NCBI GenBank assembly: GCA_027625915.1
Contig: JANTQA010000023.1
Location: forward strand, 17,546,001-17,610,000
DNA length: 64,000 bases
Source: Anaeramoeba flamelloides
Taxonomy: Eukaryota > Metamonada > Anaeramoebidae
Direction of reading: 5' to 3'
In this document: piece after piece, positions 10,771 to 22,959 of the stretch
Layout of the letters: every line of letters starts with the position of its first letter
How positions within the stretch are numbered: position 1 is the first letter of the stretch
Position numbers and translations under genes: made by a program
The notes under the pieces: model-generated
What the model was told of the DNA's origin: nothing
Database searches by the model: none
The model's input: the letters and a program-made list of their open reading frames with translations, nothing else

Positions 10771-12749
10771 TATTTCACATAATATTCTTTGTTTTGGATT
10801 AGTTTGGTAACAATATTTGAAAAAAGAAAAAATTATGATTTTTGTAAAAAAAAATAATAAATAATAAAGGATGATGGGTTTCAAGTCAATTACTTATTTA
10901 TTCTTCTAAATTAAAAAGATAAAGATGAAACAAATCTCTTGGAATATACTTTGTTTTTTTTTTTTCTTTTCATTATTGATTTCAACCAATTTTTGTGAAA
11001 ATGTGTTCTATTATGTTTGGTCTTCTAAAATAAAAGAAAAGTTTAAATTATTTAAATCATTAAATGTCTTTTTTTTATTTTATTTTTTTTTTTGTTAATT
11101 TCAAACATTTGTCAAAATATATTTTTCGATTGATAATACAAAATTTAATAAAACCAATTTTTTTTTCAATTTCAGAAATTAATAAATAACACATATAATT
11201 TTCTAAGAATTTTTGATTAATCCAACAGTCGAAAAAAAACTAAAATCAAACATTTATACAAAAGAAAATATTTAAAAAATTGTTGAGTTCAAGTAAAACA
11301 TTTCCAAAAAAACATTAATAAAGTATTAATTAAGTAATAAAAAAAATTAGTTCAAATTAAAAATCGCTAAATTAAAATGCATTAGTCAATTATTCGAACT
11401 ATTAGTAATTTTTTATTGGACTCAAAAGGATTTTTACTTGATAAATATTTGGATAAATAAATAATAAACAAAATATTTTTAAAAATGCCACATATTACAA
11501 GAATAATTTATAAAATTAAAGCATAGATTTACAAAATCAGAATTCCAATTTACAATAGAAAGTATAAACTTAACAATAAAAATATTATATTCTGGTTTTG
11601 TAAATATATCAGACAAAAATAAATTAGAAAAAAAGATACATGTATTAATTGGAAAATAAGAAAACTGAAAAAAAAATCAATAAAAAAATTCATAATTGTA
11701 GTGATTAACTTACAAATGGTAAAAAATTTCAAATGAAAGATAAATTGTAATTTTCGAAATTGGTTCTTTGGGGACCAAGAAAATAATAATAATAAAAAAT
11801 TGAAGAATACTCTTTAACTTTTGGAGGTTATAAATAGGAATAAATAAATACTGGAATGTTAAACCCCTTCCCGGGAAAAAAGTGTGGGGAGTTATGCTGA
11901 GTAAATGAAATTCTTTTAAGGGTTTTGAAGGGATATTAGATGAAAAAAAAAAATATTTTATAAATATTTAAATAGTAAACCTTTTTCTACTTTTTTTTCT
12001 CATTTTTCTGATTTTTTTTCAATTTTTTTATTGATAAGTTAATAATTTAATTTTTATTTATTGAAAGATCGATAGTCACTGGGTAAAATACTGTTAATTT
12101 CAATTTTAATAAAACAAGTTGAAATAATTGTAGAAGCAATACTTTATATATCCGTTTTTATTTGGATATTCGAGAAGATCAAAAATCATATTGTGTTTTT
12201 ATATTGATTGGGAAAATAGGAATTTTACAGTGAACTAAATAATGTGTACCCAATATCTATAATCTTTCTATCAAAATAAAATCCTTGATTATTTTTTCTT
12301 ATTATTCCAATGAAAAATACAAGTAACTACCCAGTAGTATACCCAAGTTCAAAAAAAATTTTGAAAATAAATTCATCGATGTATTAAGTAAATTTTTAAT
12401 TAGGAAAGTTATTTGTTGAAATTCTTAATTTTTTTACTTTTTTTGAAATTTTTTATTTTTTTGATGATAAAACTAATATTCTAAAAAATTAATTGATTTT
12501 TATTGAGAAAATTTCCAATTTGATCCTTTATTTTTAGAATTTCTTTTTAGATAATAGAACTTTCAAAAATCAAAGCTATGTTTGATTTGGGTTTATTGTA
12601 AATTTATTTGAACGGTTGACCTAAAGGTTTTATATAACAAGTAAAAAAACAATTTTTTATCTTAGGAATCATATTTAACTTTGGGGGATTTTTTCTGGCA
12701 ATTGTAGGTTTTCGATTTTCTAAGAAAGCCTAGTGATTTTTTAGTTTTA
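10771..12749. other. AT-rich intergenic, no gene seen
   Basis: No convincing frame on either strand. A less AT-rich patch at about 11850-11940 (CCCCTTCCCGGG and GTGGGGAG) is too short to interpret. Homopolymer A and T runs dominate. Confidence 0.4.
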
Positions 12750-13478
12750 TTCTAAACCCCATTCTAAAAATTTGGACACACCCAAAATCAAAAATAGACA
12801 AAATAAAACCCAATTTATGGTATTTTTACAAATGTAATATAAAACAATGTTTAAGTTATCCAATATTAATGTTTTAATAAGTAATCTTTTTAATCCCAAT
12901 AAAAGAAAAAATATAAAACTCAAAAATAAAAACAGGTTTGTCGAAAATAATGAAACGAGCTGAACAAAAAATGTATTGGCAAATTTGTTGAAATTTCACC
13001 AACAATTGTTGATCGATCAAATGATAAGATACCATCTAACAGTTGTATGTTATTTTCCAATTTAACAAACTCAACACTAACCTTCTATCAACCTTAAAAA
13101 AAAATTATCAAGATCTAATGAAAAAGATTACGTAACTACAAAAAAGGAAATGAAAAAAAACAAAAAATAAAAAAAATAAAACAGTTTGTAAAATTAAAAT
13201 TATTTCCAAATTGAATTTAAAGCCCAGTATTGATGCTTTTCAACTGTTTTAAGTCAGTTTCACTTTTAAGGCACAAACTTTCAACGAAATTTAAGGCACA
13301 AAAAAATCTCAAATTAAGGCACAATTTTTTGGAATTTTAATTTTCTCAAATTATTTTACTAGAATTTGAATTTTGTACCTTAATTTGAGATTTTTTTTGT
13401 GCCTTAAATTTCGTTGAAAGTTTGTGTCTTAAAAGTGAAACTGACTGTAACTGTGTCCAAATTTTAGGAATCAAATTT
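12750..13478. mobile_element. Family F2 copy c, interrupted by MITE-1
   Basis: Starts CTAAACCCCATTCTAAAAAT with TTGGACACACCC, and ends in the inverted GTGTCCAAATTTTAGGAATC. Interior landmarks TTGATCGATCAAATGATAAG and the AAAACAAA-rich stretch match copy d at 31581-32132. A MITE-1 copy (13251-13447) splits it near the right end; copy d lacks that insertion and shows the empty site. F2 insertion therefore predates MITE-1 insertion here. Confidence 0.7.
13251..13447. mobile_element. MITE-1 copy 2, nested in F2
   Basis: Palindromic element starting AGTCAGTTTCACTTTTAAGG and ending in the inverted CTTAAAAGTGAAACTGACTG, then TA. The flanks CAACTGTTTT and AACTGTGTCC join to give a sequence like the uninterrupted F2 copy at about 32090-32110. 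This supports a TA target for the family. Confidence 0.85.
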
Positions 13479-14768
13479 ATGTATATATCAACTGTACTTT
13501 GATATCTATTATTCTGCTTATTTCATACTCGTACTTCAAAGGTCAATAATAACAAATAATTGATCTATGAAAAAAATTGTTGGGGAAATTTGACAAAAAC
13601 AAAGTTTATTATTATTTTTTATTCATTTATAGAAAATAAAATAAACTAGCCTTTAGACTTTTTTTGTTGATGGTTATTGGGTTAATCTTTGAAATAAAAA
13701 TAATGAAAAAATAGTTACTTTTGGAAGTTCTAAAGATGAATTATGAAATACACAAGTCATATTATTTGAATTTCTCTTATTTGATTTGGAAATAGTTATG
13801 AAAAAAAAATTCAAAATGGAAATTCATAATAGTGATTATTAGTAAAAAATCTAATACTTTATTGTGAAATAATATTTATTGTATATTTTTTAAAATTCAT
13901 ATGGGCCATGTAGATCTAATACCATTTACACATAATTCCAATATCCCTTTATTTAGGAATTATTATATGGCGGCACTAATTCCTTAAATAAAAACTAATT
14001 TGTTGCATTTTTTTTTATGGATTGATATGGTATTAATGAAGTTGAATGTGAATTTCTATCATCAAATGTCTTACAATCTCTCATTGAAATATTCAACTCT
14101 ATGTGTAAATTTTTTACTATCATTTGTATATTGAAATTGGTCATATGTAAGGTTTACAATCCCCTGTAATTTGAAAAAAGATTATCTTCTGACGCGGAGA
14201 CTTATTATTTTGGATATTAGCTGATCGATCTTCGACTTGGTCTGAATTTTAATAATGATTTATTAAAGCAATTGATAAAACTTATTATTTTAGTCTTTTT
14301 TATTCGATAAACCAAATTCGAGAAGATTGGTAGACTTAAAGGTTGGTTGCTTCTTTATATAGAAAATTTTCTTTTTGTTGTTACAATTGGAATTAACATT
14401 TATTTCCATTTTCTTCTTTTTTTTATAAATAAAAAAATAAATTTTTTAAATGCTCCAAATAAAACCAAATTTAAAATAAAATTTCAATTTGATACCCCAC
14501 AAATCTTAATTTGTTTATTAAATACCTTCAGACCTATTAATCTTCAACTCTTCAATTCAGTTTTCAGAAAAAAAAAAAATAAATTGACAAAAATTGCTTT
14601 TTTTGAACAACTGCTAGAACCCCAACTAAGTGAAACAACCTTGAAAAAAAATTTATAGTTTATTTTTCCTCTATTTGGAATTAATTTGTAGTTCTTATAA
14701 AGAAATGAATGTTTCGGTGAGTTTCTTTATTTTAAAGTTCTGATCACTAAAGTATGGAAATTTTTTTA
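13479..14768. other. Intergenic; decayed F8-type terminus
   Basis: At about 13790-13960, TTCAAAATGGAAAT...GTGATTATTAGTAAAAAATC...CATGTAGATCTAATACC resembles the terminal 150 bases of family F8 (compare 45830-45970). This is probably an old F8 end. A short GC-richer patch with GACGCGGAGAC lies near 14197. No gene is supported. Confidence 0.4.
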
Positions 14769-15718
14769 TTTAGGTACTAGTCTCTATTAATTTTTTTTTT
14801 TTTGACCACGAACTAAATCAGGAATCCTTATCTTGAAATATGTTTAAAATTGATTAAAAATAGACAGATTTTTTCAATGTTAGAACTTTTCTTGTTTTTT
14901 TTTAAATTTTACAATTCAGTTAAAAAAAGTGAATTTTAAAAAATTTTTTTAAAAAAAATATCTTTAACCGATGAGAAATTTTTGATTAATTTTGGATTTA
15001 ATGATTTTCTCAAAAATAATATTTATTCTCATTTGGAAAAACGAAAAAATAATTTAAAACTGGTAAATATTTTCTCTTTCACTTCTGTTCATCCAACTTG
15101 ACTCTATAAAGAACTCAATCTGTTTTATCAATAATTACTTTTTAAAAAAATAGTTCTTATTCTTTTCTTTGATTTTTTTTTTTTGACCTTGACAAAACTT
15201 TTGGAATGTTAATTTTGGAATACGTGAAAAAACTTCAAATTCAACAAAAAAAAAGAGTGTAAACTGAAAAAGTAGATTTATAAAAAAAAAAAATTGGTAA
15301 ATTATAAAAAAAGAAAAGATTTTATTTTGAGTAAAGCATATATTGCATTTGTATTTTGAATCAAAATTTTTTTTCATACAAATCCAAAAAAATCTTTTCA
15401 GGTTTATTTTTCGAACTTTTTTTTATAGGTATTTCACAAACACAACAAGGTTTTGCTTTCTTGCTCATATTTTTTTTTTATTTTTTGTATTTTTGCGAAA
15501 AGTTAAAAAAAAGAAACTTTCAAGAACACAAAAAAAAAGGAAAAATTTTTTATTTCTATAAAAACAATAAGGAAATTTAATGAATGTCATTTATCGAGAT
15601 TTCATTAATATACTCATTGGTTTTTCACTTTGATTTCCAATCTAAGTAATTGGAAAAAAAAAATTCTAAATCTCTATTAAATTTACCTAAAAAAATTTAA
15701 TAGAGACTAACCCCTTAA
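14769..15718. mobile_element. TTAA-targeting MITE (family F4) copy with a long internal insertion
   Basis: The left end GGTACTAGTCTCTATTAATT and right end ...TTAATAGAGACTAACCCCTTAA match the 180-bp F4 elements at 43858-44037 and 61607-61785. The ends here are about 950 bp apart. The extra roughly 745 bp (about 14875-15620) is AT-rich, has no recognisable gene, and is absent from the other copies. It is therefore an insertion or a longer relative. Confidence 0.55.
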
Positions 15719-16135
15719 GCCGTTTTTTTTTTTTTTTTAATTATTAAATAAATTAGAATATCCTAAAATAATTATCCAAAAAATAAGTATTTTAAAATTT
15801 TATATTCAATCAATATTTTGGACAAATAATATTGTTTCCCCTCCATTTCTAAGTTTTTGATCAAAAAGAATCCTCTGTAATGTATCTTCTGTAGGCTGAG
15901 TGGATCATCTTCATTTGAGAACTTTTGAATTGTTTAATATAATTTTTCTGATCTTTGGATCAAAAGAGTAAGAGTTCAAGTTGGAAAAGCGAACAATTCT
16001 CATCTGGAATGACCTTAATTCTAGTAATGGAACCCCAGGTATTTAGACTACAAGGATCTTTGATCAAATTTAGACCTGGGTGGGGGTCGGACGCGTCTAC
16101 ACGTATATGAATAAATAAAAATCTTACTCATTTGT

Positions 16136-17331
16136 TCAAATTATTGTTATTTGATTTTTTTCTTTTCCTTTTTGGTTATACAATTCGGCAAAAAAATTTA
16201 CTTTTTTGGGTAAATTTTCCCATCCTTCGAGTTTTTTTTCATATATTTTGAAAGAGATTTTCTTTTTGTCCATATCGAGAGAAATTTCAACAATGTCATT
16301 TTGTTTTAAATATATTTTATTAGGGAAATTGTATCGGATCCCTTTTTCGTTTTCTTTTTTGAATTTTTTGCTTTCGTTTTCTTTTCCATTCCACCTACTT
16401 CCAAACAAATATGTTTTTTCGTAATCTAGGTTTTCGATTAAATTTTTCCTATTTTTGGTTTTGATTACTCCTAAACAGATTAAGTTATTTTTATTTTCTG
16501 AATTTGGGAATTGGTCTATTTTGATTTTTATTTGGTGTTTTCCTCGAGAATATATTTTTTTACCACAAATTATTCCATAATTCCAAGCTGTTTTTTTTTT
16601 ATTTTTTAATTTTATTCGATTTTCCCAGTTCATTTTTGGATCAAATTCTTCTAATATTTTTTCCGATCTCTTTTTTTTTTCTTCTTTTTCCTTTGATTCA
16701 ATCTATGTATCTCTTCTAATTTTTCTTTTTTTCTCTGAATTTCTCTTTTTTTTCTGTGATTCTTTTTTTCTTTCTTTTTCCCTCTCTTCTTTATCTTTCT
16801 CAATTATTTCATTTGATTTTCGAATTAATTTGAGTGTTTTGTCATCTTTTTTCAATTTTTTCAGAATAATTATTTTTTTTTTCGTTTCATTTATCGCTGC
16901 TTGCTTTGCTTGATTTTTGTTCATAATTTATCAAATTTTTGATCAGTTATTATTTCAGTTTTCAATAATAAATTGAGATGATTTATTTTTGATTTTTGGA
17001 TTTTTTGGATCAATAAATCTTATTGGTTTTCAATTAAATTTAAAAGTTCTTTGATTTCAATTTTGAATTTATTTTTCAATTCGATTGATTTTTGAATTGT
17101 TTCATTGTTTTGGATTTCAACATTTTGTTTTTTATTTAGAATTATTTTGATTTTTTCTGAAATTTTATTTGAATATTCATCTAAACCCAATATTGAATGA
17201 TTATTAATTCTGCAAGTCTCATAACATTTGGTGCAAATTAATTTATTGTCATATTTACAATATAAGGATAATTCTTTATTATGCTGGTAGCATATATTAT
17301 TTTTAATTTCTTTTTGGGATAAATTTATCAA
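16136..17331 (-). pseudogene. TRIM-like gene: B-box, coiled coil, SPRY-like domain; broken
   Basis: On the minus strand, the frame from 17331 encodes a B-box zinc finger with C14-x2-H17, C25, C33-x2-C36 and H45 as ligands. A Lys/Glu-rich coiled coil follows (16924-16703 and flanks), then a SPRY/B30.2-like region (16633-16136: GIICGKKIY, GVIKTKN, NDIVEISLDM). The order is that of TRIM-family ubiquitin-ligase relatives, but without a RING. The B-box frame meets an in-frame TAA at 17020. The coiled-coil frame is offset by one base. It meets TAG at 16703 but otherwise runs unbroken into the SPRY part. No GT donor exists on the minus strand between the B-box and coil segments, so introns do not explain this. 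About three lesions argue for a young pseudogene. Confidence 0.7.
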
Positions 17332-17610
17332 AAAATTGATTGAGAAATAGATAATAAATATTGAAATAAATAGGAATAATATAAAAATAAATCATAAAAT
17401 ACAGAAAAAAATTAATAAAGAATAAAAAGATAGAGTATTTAAAACGAATCAAGTTCTTGCTTGTCTTTTTACTTCAGGTATTATTCATTAAAAAATAAAT
17501 TTCTACTGGAAATCAATATTTAATTTTTATTTAATGATCTAACTTTTTATTTAAATTTTTGTGATTGAGTAGTCGTTTAATAATCATATATATTTTTAAA
17601 GGTTTTTTAT

Positions 17611-17647
<37 letters not shown>
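17332..17647. repeat. TRIM-like 5' flank ending in a (TA)n run
   Basis: No RING-domain coding sequence is visible upstream of the B-box frame. About 17616-17647 is a TA microsatellite that forms the left flank of the following element. That element's right flank, 19141-19188, is also (TA)n, so the insertion split a TA repeat. Confidence 0.75.
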
Positions 17648-17652
<5 letters not shown>

Positions 17653-19135
17653 AGCACCCCGGATTTGCCTAAATTTCATCAAGTTTTTTAAATTAGATTT
17701 AAAATGATATTGATCTACTAATATATTAATTTTTCTTATTTGTCTCTAATCCAGATTTGAATTATAATAAAAAGTCAAAATAGTTCAAAGATAAAGTTGT
17801 TAAGTTATTGATTTTTTTTTTGAAATTGAAAAAAAAAATAATAATTATTCGTTTTTACATTTTTTTTAAAGATTTTTATTTTTATTTTATTTTTTTAAAT
17901 CAGAAATTTTATTACATTAATAGTAATTCAAAACTCAACACATTAATTTCTTAATAATAATCACCAAAAAATTTTGTTAATTTTACGATAAAAAAAATAA
18001 ATAAAAAAATAAATTACTTTGAAATTTAATTTTTTTTTTTGGATAAAATTTCAATAAATATCCAATTAAGAGAAAAATGAAATTTATTTCTGTAGGCCAA
18101 AATTAAATTTTTAATATGATTAATTTTCTAAAACTTTTATTTAAGCAATAGAAATTACTTGAAAATCAAAAACAAAAAAAAAAATTGTAAAATAATTTCA
18201 ATTTATTATTGGAATAAAACAAATATATATTACTTTTTAATGGATAAAATAATTATACCTAAATTTAAAATAAAATAAAAAATAACTCTTAAATATTATT
18301 CCAATCATATAAAATAATCTCCGAAACCAAATTTTTTTATTGCATTTTGTTATTTGTAAAAATTTGAATAATATATTTACGATATTTGGATTTTTCCTTA
18401 ATAAATTAATCCAGATCTTGTTAAATAAGTTCTGATATATGGTCTCTAATTCAACAATCTTGTTTATTTTATGACTAGATTTTAAAAAGTCAAAAATTAA
18501 AAAATTGTAAAAAATAAAAAAAAAAATCAATTATTAATCTGACTCGAACTATTGACCAAATGATTTAAAATTGAAAAAAAATCTTGTTGAAAAAAATTGT
18601 AAAATTTTGCAATGAAAAAAAAATTTGATTTTTTTTTCTAATTTAATTTATATTTTTTTTTATTTTTAAATTATTTAGAATCTAATATAGATATTGATAT
18701 TGAATAGTAATCAGTAGATAAAACAAATTTTCTATGTGATGTTATAATAACTTTGAGAATGAATAAATTATTTAATCAAGCATTTTAGGCAATTTTGGGG
18801 TGCAAAGTCCCCAAAAAAATTTCCAGTAAAGTATGATGTGTTTTATTCATTAAAAATAAGAGGTTTTTGATGTCTAAACAAACTTTTCAAAAAAAAAAAA
18901 AAAATTATTTTGACAAAATTTGAAAAAATAATAAAATCACAATAACTAAAAAAAAATTCCCAATGTTGAAAATTTTTTTCTCAAGTTATTTTTTATTTTA
19001 AGTAACTATACAATTTTTAATTATAAAATTTTCTTTCTAAGATAATTTTTTATTAATTAGATACCTTATTATCCTTTGATAACATTTCAAATTAAAATTT
19101 CTGTTTGAAATGTTTTTAGGTTATTTGGGGTGCTA

Positions 19136-19140
<5 letters not shown>
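17648..19140. mobile_element. 1.49-kb element with terminal inverted repeats (family F1), copy A
   Basis: Begins CCCTTAGCACCCC and ends GGGGTGCTAAAGGG, giving 13-14-bp terminal inverted repeats with looser similarity continuing inward (GCCTAAAT / AACCTAAA). The entire element recurs in reverse orientation at 36682-38173, with only scattered small differences and nearly equal length. Both copies are flanked by ATATAT, so the target is TA-rich. A second repeat-like motif, GGGGTGCAAAGTCCCC, lies internally near 18796. The 97-codon minus frame at 18237-18530 is broken by small indels in the other copy, so it is not a conserved protein. Best read as a recently active non-autonomous DNA transposon of unknown superfamily. 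Confidence 0.85.

Positions 19141-19188
<48 letters not shown>
19141..19188. repeat. (TA)n microsatellite
   Basis: About 24 perfect AT/TA dinucleotides directly abut the right end of the F1 element. Together with the run at 17616-17647 they represent one TA repeat split by the insertion. Confidence 0.95.
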
Positions 19189-19191
<3 letters not shown>

Positions 19192-19959
19192 TCTCATTAT
19201 TTGATTTCTAAAATTAAAATTTGTATATTTCCAGAGTTACTTTTAATTAAAACTAAAAAATTAAATTTAAAATAAATTTTTAAAAGTTGTAATGTAATAA
19301 AAATTTAAGATATACGAAAATTTAATAAATTTTGAAAAATTTTCTTATATTTTTGTTTTTCAAACATAATAATTCTAATTTTTAAAATCAAATTTAGTTG
19401 ATTTAAGTTTTGTTGTAATAAAATTAAAAATATCTCCTTGAAAAAATAAGAATTTGTATTTATAAATTTGAAAGAGAACGATGGTATCCAGAAAAGTTTT
19501 ATCTTTTTGATTAAAATTATGACATTATTACCATTTGCAAAAATATTTTGTTTTTTTATTTATTTTGAGGTGAATATAATACTAAATTTTTGAATTTTTT
19601 CTGATTTTTATTTTTTGAAAAAAATAAAAATTATTTTGTTCATAAACTTTCAAAATAATTAGTATTTTAAATGTTTGTTAAAAAAAAATAAAAAATTGTT
19701 GTTTTTTTCGAGATTTCATATTTTTTTTTTTTTATATTTTTTTGATATCGAATATAAAAGTCAAGATCAATAAAAATGCAATATATTTTTTTAAAAACTC
19801 AAATTTTTTATTTGTTAAAATTTAAAAGTATATAATTCTTGATAAGTACTGATAAGATTGAGATTAAAATACTAAATCGTTTAAGATAGGATTATATTGT
19901 CTTCATCATGAATAGATTTTTGTAAATCATTAATTTATTAGGTAAAGTTTTGAAAATTT

Positions 19960-20700
19960 TCAGATCTTTCTAATTTTTGAATTCTAATTTTGGTAAAATA
20001 AGAATTATTTTATAAATAAATTGGACTTTTCAAAATGTTATTTTAAGTGATTTTAATTGAGTTGAACAAATTTTTTTTGTAAGATTTTTATTAATCTCAT
20101 AAATCCCAAAAGATCACCTCGTCTCAAGGATTTATGAAATCGTTAAAGTAATTTGGTTCAAGTTACCAAATTATTTGAGCATTCAAAAACAAAGAATTAT
20201 ATTATTTCTTAAAGTCTCGGAATTGAATGAATTCTCGATCTTTGTTTCAAAAAAAATGCCGAAAATAAAAGAGTGTTTTTTGGTTTTGGCTAGGAAGGAA
20301 TCAATCTCATTTTTATAAAATAAATAAACGTTTGATCTCTTTTTTTATTCAGAAATTGAAAAAAGTGTAAATTTACCAGTTTTAATATGTTTCAAAAGGC
20401 GACTAAAACACAATTACAAATTTTAAGGTTAAACTTTTTGAACAAAAAACAAATTTTCTTTTTATATTTCAAGTTTTGAATTTTTAGAGCAATGATCAAA
20501 ATTAATCACTTTTTTGAACCCATAATAGATGTCAGGTTTTATGTTTGTTCACCTTCGGATGTTTCTTAACAAGTGTGAAATAAAAGTGGAGATAGAGAAT
20601 ATTCCAAAGTTGGATGATCTGGTTTATTTCTTATGAAATTTTAAACCATTTTATGCACTGATGTATGAAAAAAGGTAAAATATAACTCCAATGTTTTTGA
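19960..20700 (+). repeat. Dispersed repeat R9, copy 2
   Basis: Inverse copy of 1-760. CATAAATCCCAAAAGATC at about 20099 and GGTTTTATGTTTGTTCACC at about 20535 mark the alignment. It has no coding signal. The segment 20780-21080 just downstream is less AT-rich and has no counterpart in copy 1. Confidence 0.45.
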
Positions 20701-20779
20701 TAACTCAATTCAGAGAAAAAAGATCCTTTGAAGGGTAAGTTCTTCAAAGTACCATTGGAAAATAACAAATAGGTTTTTA

Positions 20780-21080
20780 CTTTTTTTGTTTGGTTTTTTT
20801 TATTGTCTTTTTGTGTAGAGTTAGATCTCGAGTTCCAAAAATAAATAGAATCTCATATTGTTTCTTTTGTTCAACAATAATCTTTTATAATTCTTTATTT
20901 TGGATTTCCTTCAAGTCTCAAAATAATGTGTTTGTTCTAGTGCTAAGCGGATATTCATCACCATTGTTCTTCGCACTACACAATATCAAATTATATCACT
21001 TCGAACAATATCATATTTCTCGTTCTTCCTGGTCAAACACATATCGCAGCAAGGTGATTGTATCCAAATCAAAACAATAA
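20780..21080. other. Less AT-rich island, possible decayed exon
   Basis: A compositional island of about 300 bases. The plus strand is open for about 97 codons but has no ATG, only a TTG. The minus strand reads in pieces, such as LRYVFDQEEREI and IVEQKKQYEILFIFGTRD, separated by stops. I recognise no family. Either strand could carry a gene remnant, or the openness could be chance. Confidence 0.25.
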
Positions 21081-22099
21081 AGACAGATATTTTCGAATAT
21101 TGGTATTATATCACATCATTTTGGAAGTTAACATTAATATTAATTTGACTCTTAAATTTAAAATCCAGTTGATGTGATTGATTCTTTGTCTTTTTGAGTT
21201 ATTTTTAAAAATCAATATGTTTTTTTTATATTCCTGAAATAATATCCAAAATATTTGCATGTTACAATCATTAAATAGTTAATATTAAAAATTTAGATTG
21301 TTTTTTTTTTTTTTTTAATAATGATTTTTATTTTAAATTATAAATTTAATTCTCAAAGTCTTAAAAGAGATATAGTAACGTATACACAAAATGCTGTTTT
21401 TTTTTTTATATTTTAAAAACATTACTTCGGAAAATATTTATCTTATAATCATTGATGAGTTTTAACGAGTATCTGAATTTTATGGTCAGTTCAGATTACT
21501 TTTATGACTAAAAACACATTCATTAACTTTAAAAAAATATAAATTGTAAAATCTTGTTATGCTTTTAAATTTTCTGTTTTTTTTCGAAAATTTATCATTA
21601 GTAAAAACCATTTTCACAATCAAAATTCAATATTTTACCTTGGAAATGTTTGAAATTCAATATAATCTTGCTACACTTAAGCTAAATTTCAAAAATAGGG
21701 GCAGATTTTTCATAAGAAAAAAAATCAGTTAATTAATGTTTTTTTTCTTTAATAATAATCTATTTTACTAAAGTGTTTCAAGATTATAACTGTCGTTATT
21801 TGTACGAATTTGAGGAAATAAGTAATATATTTTTCTAGATAGAGTGATATTTATATCACCCAGAAAGAAAAATATTTTGCTTGTTTTTGAAATAAATGAG
21901 TCTGATTGCGTGAGTTATTGTTTGTTGAAATGTGAAGATCTACAATTAAAAAAAAATTAAAAACAATAAAAACATAATAAAAAGATATCTTTGTTTAGAT
22001 CTGTTTATTTTTGGTTGATAATAAAAAAGAAAAAAGTAATTATGTACAAATTATGTACAAAAATAAAAAAAAAATTGGTTTTCCTAGTTTAATTTCAAC
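21081..22099. other. Intergenic, no gene seen
   Basis: AT-rich with T-runs. An inverted pair flanks 21830-21870 (TTTTTCTAGA...GTGATATTTATATCACCC...AGAAAGAAAAATATT), a short hairpin. No coding sequence is supported. Confidence 0.4.
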
Positions 22100-22410
22100 T
22101 CTCTTTCTAGAATTTTTTCTTCTTTTATTTTCTTTTCTTTGTTTTTTTTCTTTCTTTTTTCTTATTTTGTTTTTCTTTTTTTGTTTTTCTTATTTTGTTT
22201 TTTTTTCTTTCTTCTTTTTCTTTTTCTTGTATTTGTTTCATTTTTCTTATTTTTTCTTTCTTATTTTGTTTATTTCTTTCTTCTTCTTCTTCTTCTTTTC
22301 TTCTTTTCTTTCTTCCTTTTCTTCTTCTTCTTCTTCTTCTTCTTCTTCTTCTTCTTCTTCTTCTCCTATTTCTTCTTTTTCTTTTTCTTTTTTTGTTTTC
22401 CTCTTTCTTT
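22100..22410. repeat. Polypyrimidine tract, TTC/TTTTC-rich
   Basis: About 300 bases almost free of A and G on the plus strand, with perfect TTC runs at about 22279-22295 and 22318-22364. All long frames here translate to Phe/Ser or, on the other strand, Glu/Lys runs, so they are composition artefacts. Such purine/pyrimidine mirror tracts can form triplexes. It abuts F2 copy b. Confidence 0.85.
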
Positions 22411-22415
22411 TGATT

Positions 22416-22959
22416 AAACTAAACCCCAATTCAAAATTTTTAGCACACCAAAATTCGATTTGTGAAAAAAACCTTATTTAATCAATTCCAGAAGATTTAT
22501 CAAATTAGAACCATTTACTAATTGAAATGTTAACACTTGTTTATAAATTACAATACTCACAAAACAATAAATAAATAATTATCAATACAAATAAATCATG
22601 GTTGTGTTAAAAATTTTGGAGAGAGCAAAACAAAAAATACATTACTTAATTTGTTTAAATTCTATTAGGAATATTGATCGATCAAAGGTTAGATAATACC
22701 AACTAATTTTATTTGAGTTCTTTTATTTGGAACAACTCAAATTTAACCTAATATCAATGGTTGTAGAAAATTTTGATCGAACGAAACAAATTACGTGATT
22801 CAAACAATGGAATGAAAACAAAAACTAAAAGATGAAAAAATGATTTTCATATTTTACAAAAATCAAAATTATCATCAATTTCAATGAAATTGTATTATTG
22901 TGATTGTCTGGAATGTTTTAGCTGTGTTGAAAATTTTGAATTTTAGTTTAGTTTGGGGA
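22416..22959. mobile_element. Family F2 copy b
   Basis: Starts ACTAAACCCCAATTCAAAAT and ends TTTTGAATTTTAGTTTAGTT. It is clearly the closest relative of copy a (9862-10402) over its whole length. It is inserted at the edge of a polypyrimidine tract on one side and against an unidentified pseudogene on the other. Confidence 0.75.

Noticed and set aside
14347-14658. 103-codon plus frame
   Set aside because: Starts without a good ATG, extreme AT composition, no domain-like pattern, no splice partner.
16633-17020. Introns joining the TRIM-like pieces
   Set aside because: The minus strand between the B-box and coil frames has no GT, so no canonical donor exists.
16703-17022. Alternative genetic code (TAA/TAG read as Gln) to rescue the TRIM-like gene
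   Set aside because: Other genes here end cleanly at TAA or TGA and have no internal TAA/TAG; a frame offset would also remain.
18237-18530. 97-codon minus frame inside the F1 element as a possible transposase
   Set aside because: The near-identical copy at 36682-38173 breaks this frame by small indels and the peptide has no known motif.
22011-22481. Overlapping Phe/Ser-rich and Glu/Lys-rich open frames of 60-156 codons
   Set aside because: All arise from the pyrimidine microsatellite; several frames on both strands are open at once, none has domain-like sequence.
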